DNA of 64,000 bases, taken from NCBI RefSeq assembly GCF_907164915.1, contig NC_061867.1, positions 38,982,338 through 39,046,337 on the forward strand, given 5' to 3'. Position numbers and translations under genes: made by a program. Each line of letters begins with the position of its first letter. Position 1 is the stretch's first letter. Source of the DNA: Impatiens glandulifera. Lineage: Eukaryota > Streptophyta > Magnoliopsida > Ericales > Balsaminaceae. The notes beneath the pieces were generated by a model. The model was not told the DNA's origin. It did no database searches and was given only the letters and a program-made list of their open reading frames with translations. This document shows, in pieces, positions 48,691-60,686 of this stretch.

Positions 48691-49019
48691 TGTTGGGGAA
48701 AACCCTAACAGAACCACAAAAGAAGAAAACAAAATAATGAACACACTAACAGAATTTGATAACGGAGTTCGGCCAAAATGTTGCCTACGTCTCCGAGCAC
48801 TAAGGCTATCAATTAATAAGGAAGAAGAGATACAAATTTGGGTGCAATAAACCAAAGAGGGGAGAGTTTCTTTTATACACTAAGAAACTTCTCAAACTCC
48901 CATCATCTTCCGACGTGGGATTTCTGCTAATTGTGAATATAGTTTCTTTTATATACTAAGAAACTTCTTTCACTCCCATCATCTTCCGATGTGGGATTCT
49001 AATTGTGCCAAAAACAACA
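48691..49019 (-). repeat. 5' LTR of Copia-2
   Basis: 329 bp, the element's 5' LTR on the minus strand, adjacent to the PBS and followed outward by the GTTAG duplicate. Confidence 0.95.
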
Positions 49020-49310
49020 GTTAGCTCTTGATTTTTGCTTATACTTAGGCTAACTTAGTTAGGTGATCATGTTAGAGAGCTTAAGTCGTTAGTTTGCGCA
49101 ATGAGGCAGCCATTCTTGAGACGAATCTCCAAACAGTGCCGACGAGAATATTTTTGTTTTAATTTCTTAATTTTTAGTTTGATAAATCTTGCGCTTAATC
49201 AAACTCAAAACTAACCTAAACTAACAACTAAGTGCTAAATCAACACAAGCAAGCAACTAAACACATGTAAATATGCACCAAACAATGAGTAGAATCAAAA
49301 TATTATGATG

Positions 49311-50205
49311 CTTGGTACGTGGTTTTCAAACTCGAGAATGGGAAAGAAAATAAAATGAGATGTTTGGTTAATAATTTTGATTCCCACGTATTGATTTGAT
49401 TCCCGAATATTTCGAAATCATTTATTCCTCTCTAAATTATGAGGAATGAATTACATTTTTAATTTATTTATTAAATGAAATGATTTCAATTATTTAAATA
49501 ATATTAATGAATTATTTAAAATATAATTAATAAATAAAATTATAATTACAATAACTAATAATAATATAATTAATTTTAAATATTATATATGAAAAATAAA
49601 ATTATAATAAATTAATTAAAATATAAAAACTAAAAATAAAATAACAATTTTATATAAAACAATTATTTAAAAAATATTAGAAAAGTTAATTATAAAATAT
49701 TTAAATAAAATTGTTATTAAAAAAATTATATTATGTTATATATTATTAAATAAAATATTATATTTAACCAAAAATTATTTATACCACTATTAATATATAA
49801 TATTTTTTATTTATAATTAATAAAAATTAATCATTCAATTTTTTTTGTTATAATAATTTTTTTTTAAAAATAATTAATATGATAAAATATTAAATATTTA
49901 TATTTTATTAAATAATGACAAACTTAAATCTTTTATATATTTTAAATAATTATGATTAAAAATAATAATATTTTTTATTTTTTATTAAATAAAATATAAT
50001 AAAAAATAAAATTGAGATATTAATACTAATTTTAATGACAAAATAATAATAATAATTTTTCATCCAAACATTATCAATGGGAATCGGAATGGGAATGATT
50101 AATATTTCTAGTCGGTATACTTTTATCAATCATACATATTCTCATTCCATACATCTATAATCATATTCATATTCATATTCTCTTAATTAAACCAAGCACC
50201 TCTAA
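49311..50205. repeat. MITE-like element with GGTGCTTGG ends
   Basis: The left end reads GATGCTTGGTACG and the right end on the opposite strand GGTGCTTGGTTTA. Near both ends are GAATGGGA-type motifs (about 49336 and, in reverse, about 50080-50140). The middle is extremely AT-rich with no ORF. Such ends are common in small plant hAT-type elements. I could not confirm a target duplication. Confidence 0.45.
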
Positions 50206-50219
50206 TAGATAATCAAACT

Positions 50220-53163
50220 TATAATCGATTTAAATTGGTAGAATCAAGATAGAGTGGCTTAGAAGTCTTACAACTTCTTGAAGTTACCTTGATTATGTAT
50301 AGGAGTTGATTATGTATAGGAGGAGACAGAAGACAAGAAGAAAGGCTGGAATGAGTGAGGATGTGCTGTCCTCCAAAGAGACTGTCTTACTTGTTGTTTC
50401 AGATATCAAAACGATGTCATTTTGATAAATTAGATAAATAAAAAATTATATATATGAAATAAATCTTAAATTATATACCCTAAATCATAAACTCTAAACT
50501 CTAAATCCTAAAAAAATTATATATATGACATTTTATTTTAATATTTAATTTTTTCTTCCTCTAGCCACTCTCTTCTCTCCTGTGTAAGGCAGTAAGTGAT
50601 ACAGTCTCTTGAGACACCAGATTCTAATTCGGTTGGAATAGTTTTTTGTCGGCAAGGTTCTTCCTGGCGCAGCGGTTTCTTCAAGCTCGAATGTAGTTAC
50701 TCTTGAGCGATTATTTCTTCTCTCTTGCGGTTTTCCGGAATCTTGGGATTGGTTAGCAGGTTTAGAACCTCCTAATTTATATTGGCAAGGGAGGGAGAAT
50801 TTGTAATTTTAAGATTAAAGGGGCTTTGTTTAAATGACGAATTGGGCCTCGACTCAGGGTCAAATGGGTCATTTTTAGGGTAAAGTCCAAATCGAGGCCC
50901 ACAATATTTGTGTTTTAAGTTTCTTGAATAGAAGAGCACAGTTCATGTCATTAGTTGATGAAAATATTTGGTCTTTTTTTGGTCTTCTTCAACTTGACCT
51001 TTTGGACAATGATCTTCTTTGGGCTCTCGTGATCTATAAGGTTGAATTGGATGCTTATATTGGGACCGTTGGAAAGGTATAAGTCTTTGCTACAACTTTT
51101 GTGTTAAACATTTTAATTGAGATGACTTGTAGCTCGATGAATCACTAAATGAACACAAGTGACCCCGAAATGACCAAAGTACCTTGCGGGCAACTTAGTG
51201 TGAATTTTGGTTCGAATCATGTATCCTTCTTGGTGTCAAAAGAAATATAATATCTGAACATTTCCATTCGTATCTAATTGACCCCAATTGGTTGAGTGTA
51301 GCTTGAGTTATGATTAAATGAATCTGCGACTATCTCTATTTAGCTTCTAAGGTGTAAAGGTGTGTATACCTTGGCTTGTGTGGGAACTCGCGATCCTTTA
51401 AACTTCGAATAACACTAGGAGACCGGTGTCATTCGAATTTGATATCTCTTAGCTTTCTTTTGATATCTCATGAGCTCAAAATAGTGGACTACAGCTCCAA
51501 TAATCACGTTTTAAGTGAATGGTGGTGAGAAATGGACTCGATGTTCATAACATTGCCTTGTTTTGAAATGGCATAAAGATCCTAACTTGATTTGGAAAAT
51601 CGGGCTGAAAAGGATTGTAGATGGTCCTCTTAGATTTCTAATGCAATTGGAATTACTAAATTTGGTCAAGTATTGAGACCTAAGGGATTTTTTTTTTTAA
51701 AAGGTGGTGCAAGCTAAAGTTTTCTAAATTTTCCCAAACATTACCCAAGTACCAAATGAAGAACACATTAATGGTTTCCCAGAATCCAAAGAAGTTGCAA
51801 TGAAGACCGGTGATCGGTGTTTTGTAGAAGAAGGGTTACATGGCACGCCAAAGTTTGAAATTCCCGCCCATTTTTCACTTCTTTGACCGGGTGAGCGTGT
51901 TGCCCTGGTCATGACTCGGGTTGACCAGTCCTTAAATCGTCCAAGTTGACTCAATTTTGACTGTCGCGCCGACTAATGGCGCTTGGAGATCTAGTCTGGC
52001 GCGCCGTTTATGGCGGAGCTCCAGCTGTCCTTTAGAGGAAAAAACATTTTTTTTAATTTTTAATTTTTCTAAGCGTTTTTCATAAAAAAAAAAAACAAAA
52101 ACGTAACAAAACAATATTTTATTCAAAATTTACTATTTTCCGGCCTAATAGTCGGCAAAGTGTTAGATTTGGGAAAAAAAATTGCATTTTAATTGACTCG
52201 AATTAAACTAAAGAGTGACTGTTTGTAAATTAATTATTTGTTTTAGATCTTCCGGGTTAGTCTTTAAGTATGTTCATCCTACTTTCGGGTATATTTATTT
52301 TAATATATTTTGGTGTAAAAATATGGTGTCTATATAAGTCTAGTTAAATTAATTTATTAAAGTAAGAAAGCTATGAATTTATTTAGACATCTATATAAGT
52401 CCATAGCTTTTCTATTTTAATTCTATTTTAATTCTATTTTAATAAAACCAGTTTAATTGGACTTAATTTTTATTCTTATAAGAAGAAATGTATCCTTGTT
52501 AAATAATATATGTAATCAAATGTAATTCCAACTTTTTTTTTTTTAAATTAGTTTTTCAAATTGATTGCGGAAAAAGTGAATATAAAAGTTGAGATTAAAA
52601 TTGATTTGTGAATACTGAAAGTTCTTTAAAATTATATTAACTATTATTTGATTTCTAATAGGCCTAAACATTTTGATTTCAATAAAATAAATAAATTAAA
52701 TCTAGTTCTTGATATATGTTATAGGATTTAATTCCTAATTATGCATCTAGTTATTAACTTTCAAATTTAATAAGATTGTTTGACCACATTTGTTTTTATT
52801 TGAGATATTCTTTTAATTTGATTTGGATTGTGCTTTTACCTAACTCCAAAGTTGAGCAATGATTCAAATGAAGAGAAAATATAATTTCAAAAGGATTGAT
52901 TTGAATATGAAATTAAAGGTGGCAACGGAATTAGAATGAAGCTAATTGTTAGACAATTCAAATGATATGCTAACATAATAAATTTGTGTTTTTGTTAAAT
53001 TAGTCAGAATTCTATTTGATTTATGCTTGTATGAACACATAATAAGATTAAAGTTTAATTGAAATAATTTATTTCCCTTTAATCTTATTCAAGTTTAGAA
53101 TGATATGAGCATTGTTTTTAGGCCCAATTCAGGCTATTTTTTTAATAGTATAATAATTATAAC
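50220..53163. other. Unclassified intergenic DNA, probably decayed repeats
   Basis: No ORF with recognisable domains. The stretch 50620-52050 is richer in GC than its surroundings. It includes an island at 51955-52025 where GCGCC occurs four times (GTCGCGCCGACTAATGGCGC, TGGCGCGCCGTTTATGGCG). This composition suggests old LTR sequence, but no pair of repeats was found. From 52060 onward it is ordinary AT-rich DNA. Confidence 0.35.
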
Positions 53164-53694
53164 CAGAGACGAATTCGGGTAGAGGTGAAGAGGCTTAAGC
53201 CCATCTTTAAAAAATAAATTAAATTAAATAAAAAATAAATTAAATTAAATTAAAAATAAAATTTAAATTTAAATTTAAATTTAAAAAAATAAAAATAAAT
53301 AAAATAAAAAAATAAAAAAATAAAAAACCTTAACCTTGACCTTATATTTTAATCTCCTCAATTTATAATTTTATCTTAACATTGAAAAAAATATATAATA
53401 TATTATATATAAAATAAAATTTAATTAAATTTAAAATATATAACTTTTTCAAATATATAGGTATATATACCTTAATTCTTTTTTTTACTATTCTATTGAT
53501 TTTTTCATAAGTTGTTAAAAAAAAGAAACAAATAGCTTATATTTTATTTTACTAATTTTCTATTTTTTAATTATTTCATAAAAATACTCGTGTTTATATT
53601 TTTAATTCCCGAAGAATAGAATCACATTCTTTTTTTTTATTCTCATTTTTTTATTTATAATAGTTAGTTTAATTATATATAATATTTATAACTG

Positions 53695-53698
<4 letters not shown>

Positions 53699-53730
<32 letters not shown>
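53699..53730. repeat. TA microsatellite
   Basis: Sixteen uninterrupted TA units, inside the decayed hAT element. Confidence 0.9.
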
Positions 53731-53731
<1 letters not shown>

Positions 53732-54190
53732 GATAAAATAGAATTTTTAAAATTTATCATGTTAAGTTATTAAATTTTTTTCATCTACTTTTTTATTATT
53801 GTAATATAACTTTTATAAATGTTTTTTTAATTTTAAATTCAATTTTTCGATAAAATATTTAATTTTGAAAATTATGTATATGTATTTAAGAAAATAGAAT
53901 ATCAATCTGCTATAAAAAATAAATAAAAAAAAATAAAAAATATAATATCTTAACTAATAAAAAAAAAAAGAGATTACCAAACTAATAAAAGTTCTCCCCC
54001 TATCTCTACAATCAAAAATCATCTCTTAATACATTTTAAAAAAAAAAAAAACATTAGACTCATTTAATAATGATAATATTTGTAAATTTGCAACGAAATT
54101 TTACTCTGAATATTTTACAAATCAAGACATTATTGTATTGAAATATGAATTGGTACATTATAATTTTGATGTGACGTAAAATTTGAAGGT

Positions 54191-54421
54191 GTTGAGTTGT
54201 GTCAACAATTAACCGAGAGTAGGCGATCAAAAATTTATGTTAGGTTGACTAAATTGATTTATTTTGTTTTAACATTATATGTTTTTACCTCTACTACTGA
54301 ACGAACATTTTCAACAATGAAGGAGGTGAAAACGAAACTTCGTAATAAAATGAATGATGATTTTTTTACCGACTGTTTAACACTCTATATTGAACGAGAT
54401 TTAGCTAAAGATGTGATATAA
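54191..54421 (+). pseudogene. hAT transposase C-terminal dimerisation domain, remnant
   Basis: The frame reads ELCQQLTESRRSKIYVRLTK and continues with TTERTFSTMKEVKTKLRN and MNDDFFTDCLTLYIE, ending at a stop at 54419. This is the hAT-family C-terminal dimerisation region of the type found in plant TTF/zinc-finger hAT transposases (usual motif A-TTERAFSAMK--KT-LRN). Only about 75 residues survive. The RNase H-like catalytic core is absent, so it is inactive. Confidence 0.8.
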
Positions 54422-54780
54422 ATATTGATGAATTTTATGGTGTAAAATTTGTTGAGCTAAATTTATTTAAACATTATTATATATATAATTTATTAAATTA
54501 AATTTTAGCCAACACCAATTTTAAATCTATTGATCCTTGGCTAGAATTAATTCACTGATGTTATAGTTTTTTAGTTTTGAAAATTGAGTTTTCTTTTCAT
54601 TGAATTGGTGTTCTTTTCTCTCGTTTTTCAACAGGTAGCTTTCCAATGACAACAACAACAAATCAACTTTTATTGAAGTAAATGAAAGAAAAGAGTTCTA
54701 GTTCATCAAAGTTGATTTAAGAGTCCTGATGTCTAAACACGAAAATGTAGTTGGGCAACAACATACATGTTAAGCCTGAT

Positions 54781-57753
54781 TCAAAACTGAAATTGCATCT
54801 CTGGTGTATAACCAAGAGCTTCCAAGTGAGCCGCCATTGCTTTGTTCATCGGAGGAGGGCCACACCTCAGGAACTGCACACGAGATCAGAATGAATCATA
54901 AGAAGTTGATAACAAATAACAAAACCCACCATTGGGGTTTGGCATATGAATAAATACACGCTGCTGAAGAAATCATAATGAAAACTGCTTAATACTAAAT
55001 TGTGAGATCAATAATATGATCCTTACCTGAATATCAGATGCTGGTGCAGGGCAGTGGGCTTGAATCATTTCCTTTGACACAAAACCCACACCACCATTCC
55101 ATGCTTCAGTAGGAGGCTGCAGAGAAAATCAAAGGCTATTTATTTCAAGGAAAATCAAATTCTTTGTCAATGGTTGAGCTGAGAAAGTAAACATGTATAT
55201 AGAGTGTCAATATATTTTTATTACAAACAATAGAAGGGTTGGGATCATATAGTGACTTCATTTCAGACCACTTTTGTACTAGATCCATATTCGGTATGAA
55301 AAGTGTTGTTGAATCTAAAAAGGGCATCACCTGTGGCAAGACTAAATCTTTGTGAAGCATGAAATTCCTAGTTAATTGAGCTTTCTACCTTAGGAATCTT
55401 TATGTCAAAGTCTATATCCTTGAATCACATAACCGGGAGACTATTTAGAGAGATAACTGACCTGATTCAGTACATAAAAAACTTTGAAGCGATCAGGATA
55501 GTTCTCTGCCAAGCTATCCAGCTCTTCCTGAAAATACAAAAATAAAAACAGAAACTCGCTAAAATTTGGAACAAAATTTCAGCATTGACTGTCTAAAATT
55601 GATATGCACAACACATAACAATTACTTGTTGCATTAATAAAGGCGATCATCCACAAATAGCAACTCGATTTTCTTACTTTCGATTTTCTCATTGCCATTT
55701 TTGTAAAATTGTGCCTGAGTCTTAGGAAACAATGTAATAACTTCCATCAACTTTACAAGTATTTTAACAAGTTAGAACCCATATAGTGAATTTTTTTTAT
55801 TCAAACATAAGTCTATAATCATGAATTCATTGTCCTACACAAAACAGACCAAGAAATTGAAATCAAGCCATAAACAGCATAATAAAGGTCAAGCTAGATT
55901 TTCTATAATCAAGCCATAAACAGCATAATAAAGATCAGGCTAGATTTTCTATACTTTTAAGAAAATCATATTTAGCATAATGGACACTAGAAGTTCATTA
56001 CCTTCAGGAGAATATCTTCAAATGTGACGTTAGCATAAACAAGATGAACTTTTGTCCTGTCTTTTGGATTCTCAAGTATGGCTCTAGCAACCTAGACACA
56101 AAACAGAACAAACATTACAAAAGATAGCGAAAGGATACATCTCCAAACATGTGGATTTCAGATAGTTTATGGAACTACAAAAAATAAATAAATTGATAGT
56201 AGTTACCTGGAACATAGGGGTGATGCCAGATCCTCCCGCAACCATCCCAAACGCTCTAACTTGACCAACTTGATATTTGAAACGTCCCTGATCCAACGAA
56301 AAAAAAAACGAATTAATTAACTGATATGAGCAACAACGTCTATACCAAGTCTTTGAACAAATGACATGAATATTTGTATTGAACAACTCAACCATCAAGC
56401 CACGTTAAATTGAATGTTTACACTACAATTGGCCTTTTATTCTTTTTGAATTCGGTCAACCATTGGATTGGAGCCTTTGAACAAATGACATGAATATTTT
56501 CATTGAACAACTCAACCTTCAAGCCACGATAAATTCAATGTTTACACTAAAATTGGCCTTTTTTCTTTCTGAATTCGGTCAACCATTGGATTGGAGCTGC
56601 ACTGGACTGTTCGTAGACATATTGTTCTAATATCGCTAACCTAAGTGGCTTGGCAAGTTATCTTCACCTAGTGTGCCTACTCTATGCTCTGAGCCAGGAA
56701 TAAAAATTAAGAAATTTAAAAACAAGACACAATTGTGGATGAAAAGGAAGATGTCTTAGCAGAAAAAGGCAAGTAATATACTTCACATTCTAACAGTAAC
56801 CATCAGGTGAGTATTCCAGATTGCTCAAGAAGCATAGATCCTAATTAGAAACACATTTATTTGCAAATTTGATTTCATAGAAAGGGTGTTTTCTAAATGA
56901 GGATATTAAAAGTAAGTTTAATACATCATATATAAAAAGAGAAAACAAAACAAAACAAACCTTAGGCCCCTTGACAGAAAGATAATCACCCTCACTCATC
57001 TCTCTGAAGTGGTGTGACATTCTTCCTTGTGGATACATCTAGAAAATATCAAATTCAAATTGTTAGCCATGCAAGTCGAAGATCTGAAATGTAAACAAAA
57101 TGAAAGAAGACAGTTCTTCTTATAAGAAGTATTATCAACATGCCTTAATAACTAATTCAAAATGTCCAACATCAGAATCCAAAGTAGTTGGTGTATATGG
57201 TTTGATGACATCTTCACCTACACTATCCTTACCCCTGAACAAAAATTGGACAATAAATCCAATCAGATCGATTAATTCAATGTTTTTATACATATACAAC
57301 ATTAAGATATGTTCAGTACTACTCACTTGCAGCTGATATGCTGTCCAATGGGAAGACCCAGAACAGAAGTGGGTGTTGGAAGTTCAAATCTGAACTTAGC
57401 CACATTATGGCTGATCTGTGTCTTCTTTACTAGCTTGAACTGGTTGAATTTTTCAGGATCTATACAGCCTATATAGAAAATCGAAGAAACTCAGTTGAAA
57501 AAGAAAGCATTTGAAGAGGATTCACTCGATCCAGACCACACACACACACTCTATCCGTCTCCTTCTCTCCAATGTAAAGCAATTGAAATGGGATCAAACA
57601 ATCAAACCCGTGTATATAAAAGTAATGCATGCATATAAATTTCATACCTTTGCGTTTCTTGCTAGAAAACAGGAAAACGGCTGCAACCACAACGGCAACA
57701 AGGGCAACGGCAAGACCCAGGATCTGGGTTTGGGTATCAGCCAACAGATCCAT
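54781..57753 (-). CDS. CBR1: NADH-cytochrome b5 reductase (nine exons)
   Basis: Exons: 57753-57648, 57468-57327, 57234-57144, 57038-56961, 56287-56207, 56091-56002, 55527-55462, 55116-55027, 54873-54781. Total 837 nt, 278 aa, against about 281 aa in Arabidopsis CBR1. An N-terminal anchor (about 11-30, [17 protein letters not shown]) precedes SSKKRKG. FAD-binding motifs are KPYTPTT (94-100) and GRMSHHF (118-124). NADH-binding motifs are GGSGITPM (157-164) and CGPPPM (252-257). It ends in FQF, as the family does. It passes electrons from NADH through FAD to cytochrome b5 for fatty-acid desaturation and related reactions at the ER membrane. Eight of nine junctions fit GT-AG, but intron 3 starts with GC (AAG|GCATGT at 57143). 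No disruption seen. Confidence 0.96.
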
Positions 57754-58153
57754 AGGATTATTGCAAATTCAGGTACTTTTTTGCAATGGTGTTTAGCCTA
57801 GGATCTGTCGAAACGAAGATGAAAGGGAAAATGGAGTCCCCAGTGACCACTAATTTGATGAGAATATAGGCGATATTTATTTAAAACACAGCTCTTACCT
57901 AACCCAACCTAACAAAACCCAACTGCGGTTGTTGGTTGGACTTGAATATGGTGTGAAACGTGCACTTTTGTCCTAATTTATTGTGTTAATCTAAATTTTT
58001 GTGTTTTTAAAAAAAGGTTTATTTTATTTTATTAAATTAAAGTAAATAAATATACGGTACAATTATTAATTATTTCTCTCACTATATTATTTATTAATTT
58101 GTTCAATATTTTTACTTTATCATTTATAATATTAAATATGCCACCCAAATAAA
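57754..58153. other. Upstream flank of CBR1
   Basis: It contains the presumed promoter and leader of the minus-strand CBR1 gene. No unambiguous TATA box. TTTAAATAAATAT on the minus strand near 57870 is the best candidate. Confidence 0.35.
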
Positions 58154-58713
58154 TTAATGTTTTAGTCAACCATTACATAAAAACTTAAAGTGTTTCATAA
58201 GTCCCAATAACCCAAACATCTTATCAATAATTTAATCGATCCTTTCTTTCTTTAATCTTTCTTTAATCCGCACTGCAAATGAGTCGAGCCGAGCTCAAAC
58301 TAGCTTGAGCTCGAGCTCGACTTGATTTAGTATTTATTAGTTCGACTCGAACTCGAATGCGTTTATAAATGTGAGCTCGAACTCGACTCGACTATTTACC
58401 TCTAAGCTCGTCTCGAATTATTAATGTTTTAGTCAAACAATACATAAAAACTTAAAGTGTTTGATGTTTGGTTATTGGGAGTTTATCCCAATAACCCAAG
58501 CATCTTATCAGCAATCTAATTGATCATTTCTCTCTCTAATCCGCAATAGGGCTGCAAATGAGTCCAAAGAAGTAGATAGAACAAAGACCTCCTCTTTTCG
58601 TCCGCTCTTCCCGAGCCGAGCTCAAACTAGCTTGAGCTCGACTCGATTTAGTATTTATTAGCTCGACTCGAACTCGAATGCATTTATAAATTTGAGCTCG
58701 AACTCGACTCTAT
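58154..58713. repeat. Tandem duplication covering a hAT left end and its flank
   Basis: Segment 58154-58418 is repeated as 58424-58713. Both contain AATGTTTTAGTCAA, ACATAAAAACTTAAAGTGTTT, CCCAATAACCCAA, a TTCTTTC/TCTCTC run, TAATCCGCA, CTGCAAATGAGTC and the GAGCTCAAACTAGCTTGAG hAT interior. The second copy has about 48 extra bases just after CTGCAAATGAGTC (about 58564-58611). Only the second copy continues into the full element. Confidence 0.85.
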
Positions 58714-59513
58714 TATTTACATATAAACTCCTCTCGACTCGAAAAGTTGAACAAAAATTAAATTTTCAAATTTAAGCTCTAACTCAAACCAAATTTATTT
58801 ACAAAATTAAAATATCAAAATTTCATACATATTAAACATTTAAAACATGATATTTCAAAATTAAAATATGAAACAATCATAACTATTCAAAATTCCAAAA
58901 TGTGATAATTTAAAACATTAAATCACCACTACTAATCAAAATTTTAAAACATAAAATTCAAAACTCAAAGTACAAAACTATATAAATTATTTGAACATTT
59001 AATATATTAATCTTTTTTAGCTAATGTTCTTCTATCATAGCACACATACAACTACCTGCATTCAATAATATAAAATATTTAATCTTAAAAATAATTAATA
59101 TAAAAAATAAATATTAAAAAAAATATAAAAAAAATTAATTGATCTAGATATAAACTAATTAACTAACTGTGTTTTCCATTTATTAACTCGATATATTTTC
59201 TATTAAATATTATTATATATATTTAAATTATTTAGGTGTAATTATAACAAAAATCTAACATTATAATAATATTCTAACTTATAACAAGAATTCTATTAAT
59301 TCTTTCTTATATATTATAATATATATTATTAATCTTACAAATTAATTTTTTCTCTAAAATATATATAATAAATATATTAACTTTTTTTTATCTTTTTAAA
59401 TATTATATATAATATATTTTTATTATATAAAATATATTAACATTTTTTTATCTCTTTCAATATTATATATTATAAACATTTATTATATATAATATATTAA
59501 CCATTTTTATTCA

Positions 59514-59552
<39 letters not shown>

Positions 59553-60678
59553 ATACTTATTATTATATTTATAATATTTATTTTTATTATATATAATATA
59601 TTAACCTTTTTATCTCTTTCAATATTATACATAATATACCTTTATTATAAATAATATATTAATTATTTGTATTTATTTCCATAATAAACTAATTATTATA
59701 TATTAATATTTATTTTTATTATATATAATATATTAACCCTTTTTTATTATCTCTTTTAATATTATATATAATATACTTTTATTATATATAATTTAATAAA
59801 CTTTTTATTTTTTTTATCTTTTTATCATTAATCAGTGTTATTCTATATATTCATCCAACCCTATATATAGAATACTAGAAGGATTCATTTCTCATAAAAA
59901 AAAGATATATAAGCATAATTTCTCTTAATACATGAAAAAAGAATGAATAAGACTTATCTTACCAATGAGTTAACCAATAAAATAGTTTTTTCCTTTTATT
60001 GTTGCTGAATTTCCTTAAAATAAAAAGAAATCAAAGTTATCTATAAATAATAATTATTGTAAAGTGAAAATAAATTTTAATTACATATAAGCCTCTTGTG
60101 AATGAATGAGATCGATGTGAAGATTGAAAAAGAAGAAAATGAATAAATGAAGAGTTCAAGAAATCATGAAGACTAAAGAAGAAGAGATAAAGAGCTAAAA
60201 TGATGTAGAATGAATGAAGAAAAGATGAAGAGTAGAGAAAATAGTGAAGAGTGAGTGAAAGAATTGGTGAAGAATGAAAAGAAATGAAAAAAGAATGAAA
60301 GAATTGAAGAAGAGACACGTATATTAGATTAAATTAGATCAGATGAAAAAGATTAAGTTAGATGAAAAGTCACGTAGACATGTTAGAAATTGTGGTTTTA
60401 CTTTAGGAATTGTGGCTTCCATATAGGCTTTGAAAAGAAAGAGAGGGAAGAAAAAATATTAGTTGAATTTTGAGTTTTAATATTAAATAAAAAAATATAT
60501 TATATATTATGAGACTCGAAAAAGATCGACAAATCATCGAGTAAGCATTATATGAGCTCGAACTCGACTCGAATATTAAACGAGCCGGCTCGAACTCGGT
60601 CAAAGTCAAACACAAACCGAGCTTTGACTGAATAGCTTGTGAGTGGCTCACGAGCAACTTGACTCATTTGCAGCTCTA
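58547..60678. mobile_element. Non-autonomous hAT element, 2.1 kb
   Basis: The ends are TAGGGCTGCAAATGAGTC (58547) and, on the other strand, TAGAGCTGCAAATGAGTC (60678), an 18-bp inverted repeat with one mismatch. The flanking 8-bp duplicates are ATCCGCAA (58539-58546) and ATCCACAA (60679-60686), also one mismatch. Sub-terminal GAGCTCGAACTCGACTCG runs occur near both ends. The interior is nearly pure A/T (58900-60000) plus a purine-rich tract (60100-60320), with no transposase. hAT superfamily is supported by TSD length and end sequence. Confidence 0.9.
59519..59547. repeat. AT microsatellite
   Basis: A run of AT units inside the non-autonomous hAT element, surrounded by repeated TATTATATATAATATATTA segments between 59400 and 59790. 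Confidence 0.75.
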
Positions 60679-60686
60679 ATCCACAA

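Larger units (their letters stand above)
45104..49019 (-). mobile_element. Copia-2: Ty1-copia element with 3' pol deletion
   Basis: Two 329-bp LTRs (45104-45432 and 48691-49019; TGTTGGGG...CAACA) are nearly identical. The exact 5-bp duplication GTTAG flanks it (45099-45103 and 49020-49024). On the minus strand the PBS sits at 48688-48677, and a purine-rich CCAAGGTGGAGATT ends the interior. The interior is only 3.26 kb, against about 4.2 kb in Copia-1. The second half of RT and all of RNase H are gone. Near-identical LTRs make it clearly younger than Copia-1. Confidence 0.96.
53164..54557 (+). mobile_element. Decayed hAT transposon
   Basis: The possible left end CAGAGACGAATTCGGG resembles the right end read on the opposite strand (CAGTGAATTAATTC), with a GGCTTAAGCCC block just inside the left end. 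Near the right end is the conserved C-terminal hAT dimerisation segment. The centre is almost pure A/T and keeps no transposase core. Boundaries are tentative, and I found no convincing 8-bp duplication. Confidence 0.5.

Noticed and set aside
48589..48855. Minus-strand 88-codon ORF overlapping the Copia-2 LTR
   Set aside because: It crosses the LTR/PBS junction in a frame different from gag and shows no domain.
21573..57753. Functional cluster of the syntaxin and CBR1 genes
   Set aside because: The two genes are 20 kb apart, separated by transposable elements, and their products work in unrelated pathways. Same-strand orientation alone is not evidence.
60037..60318. Minus-strand Phe/Ser/His-rich ORF
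   Set aside because: It is the antisense of a purine-rich low-complexity tract inside the non-autonomous hAT element.
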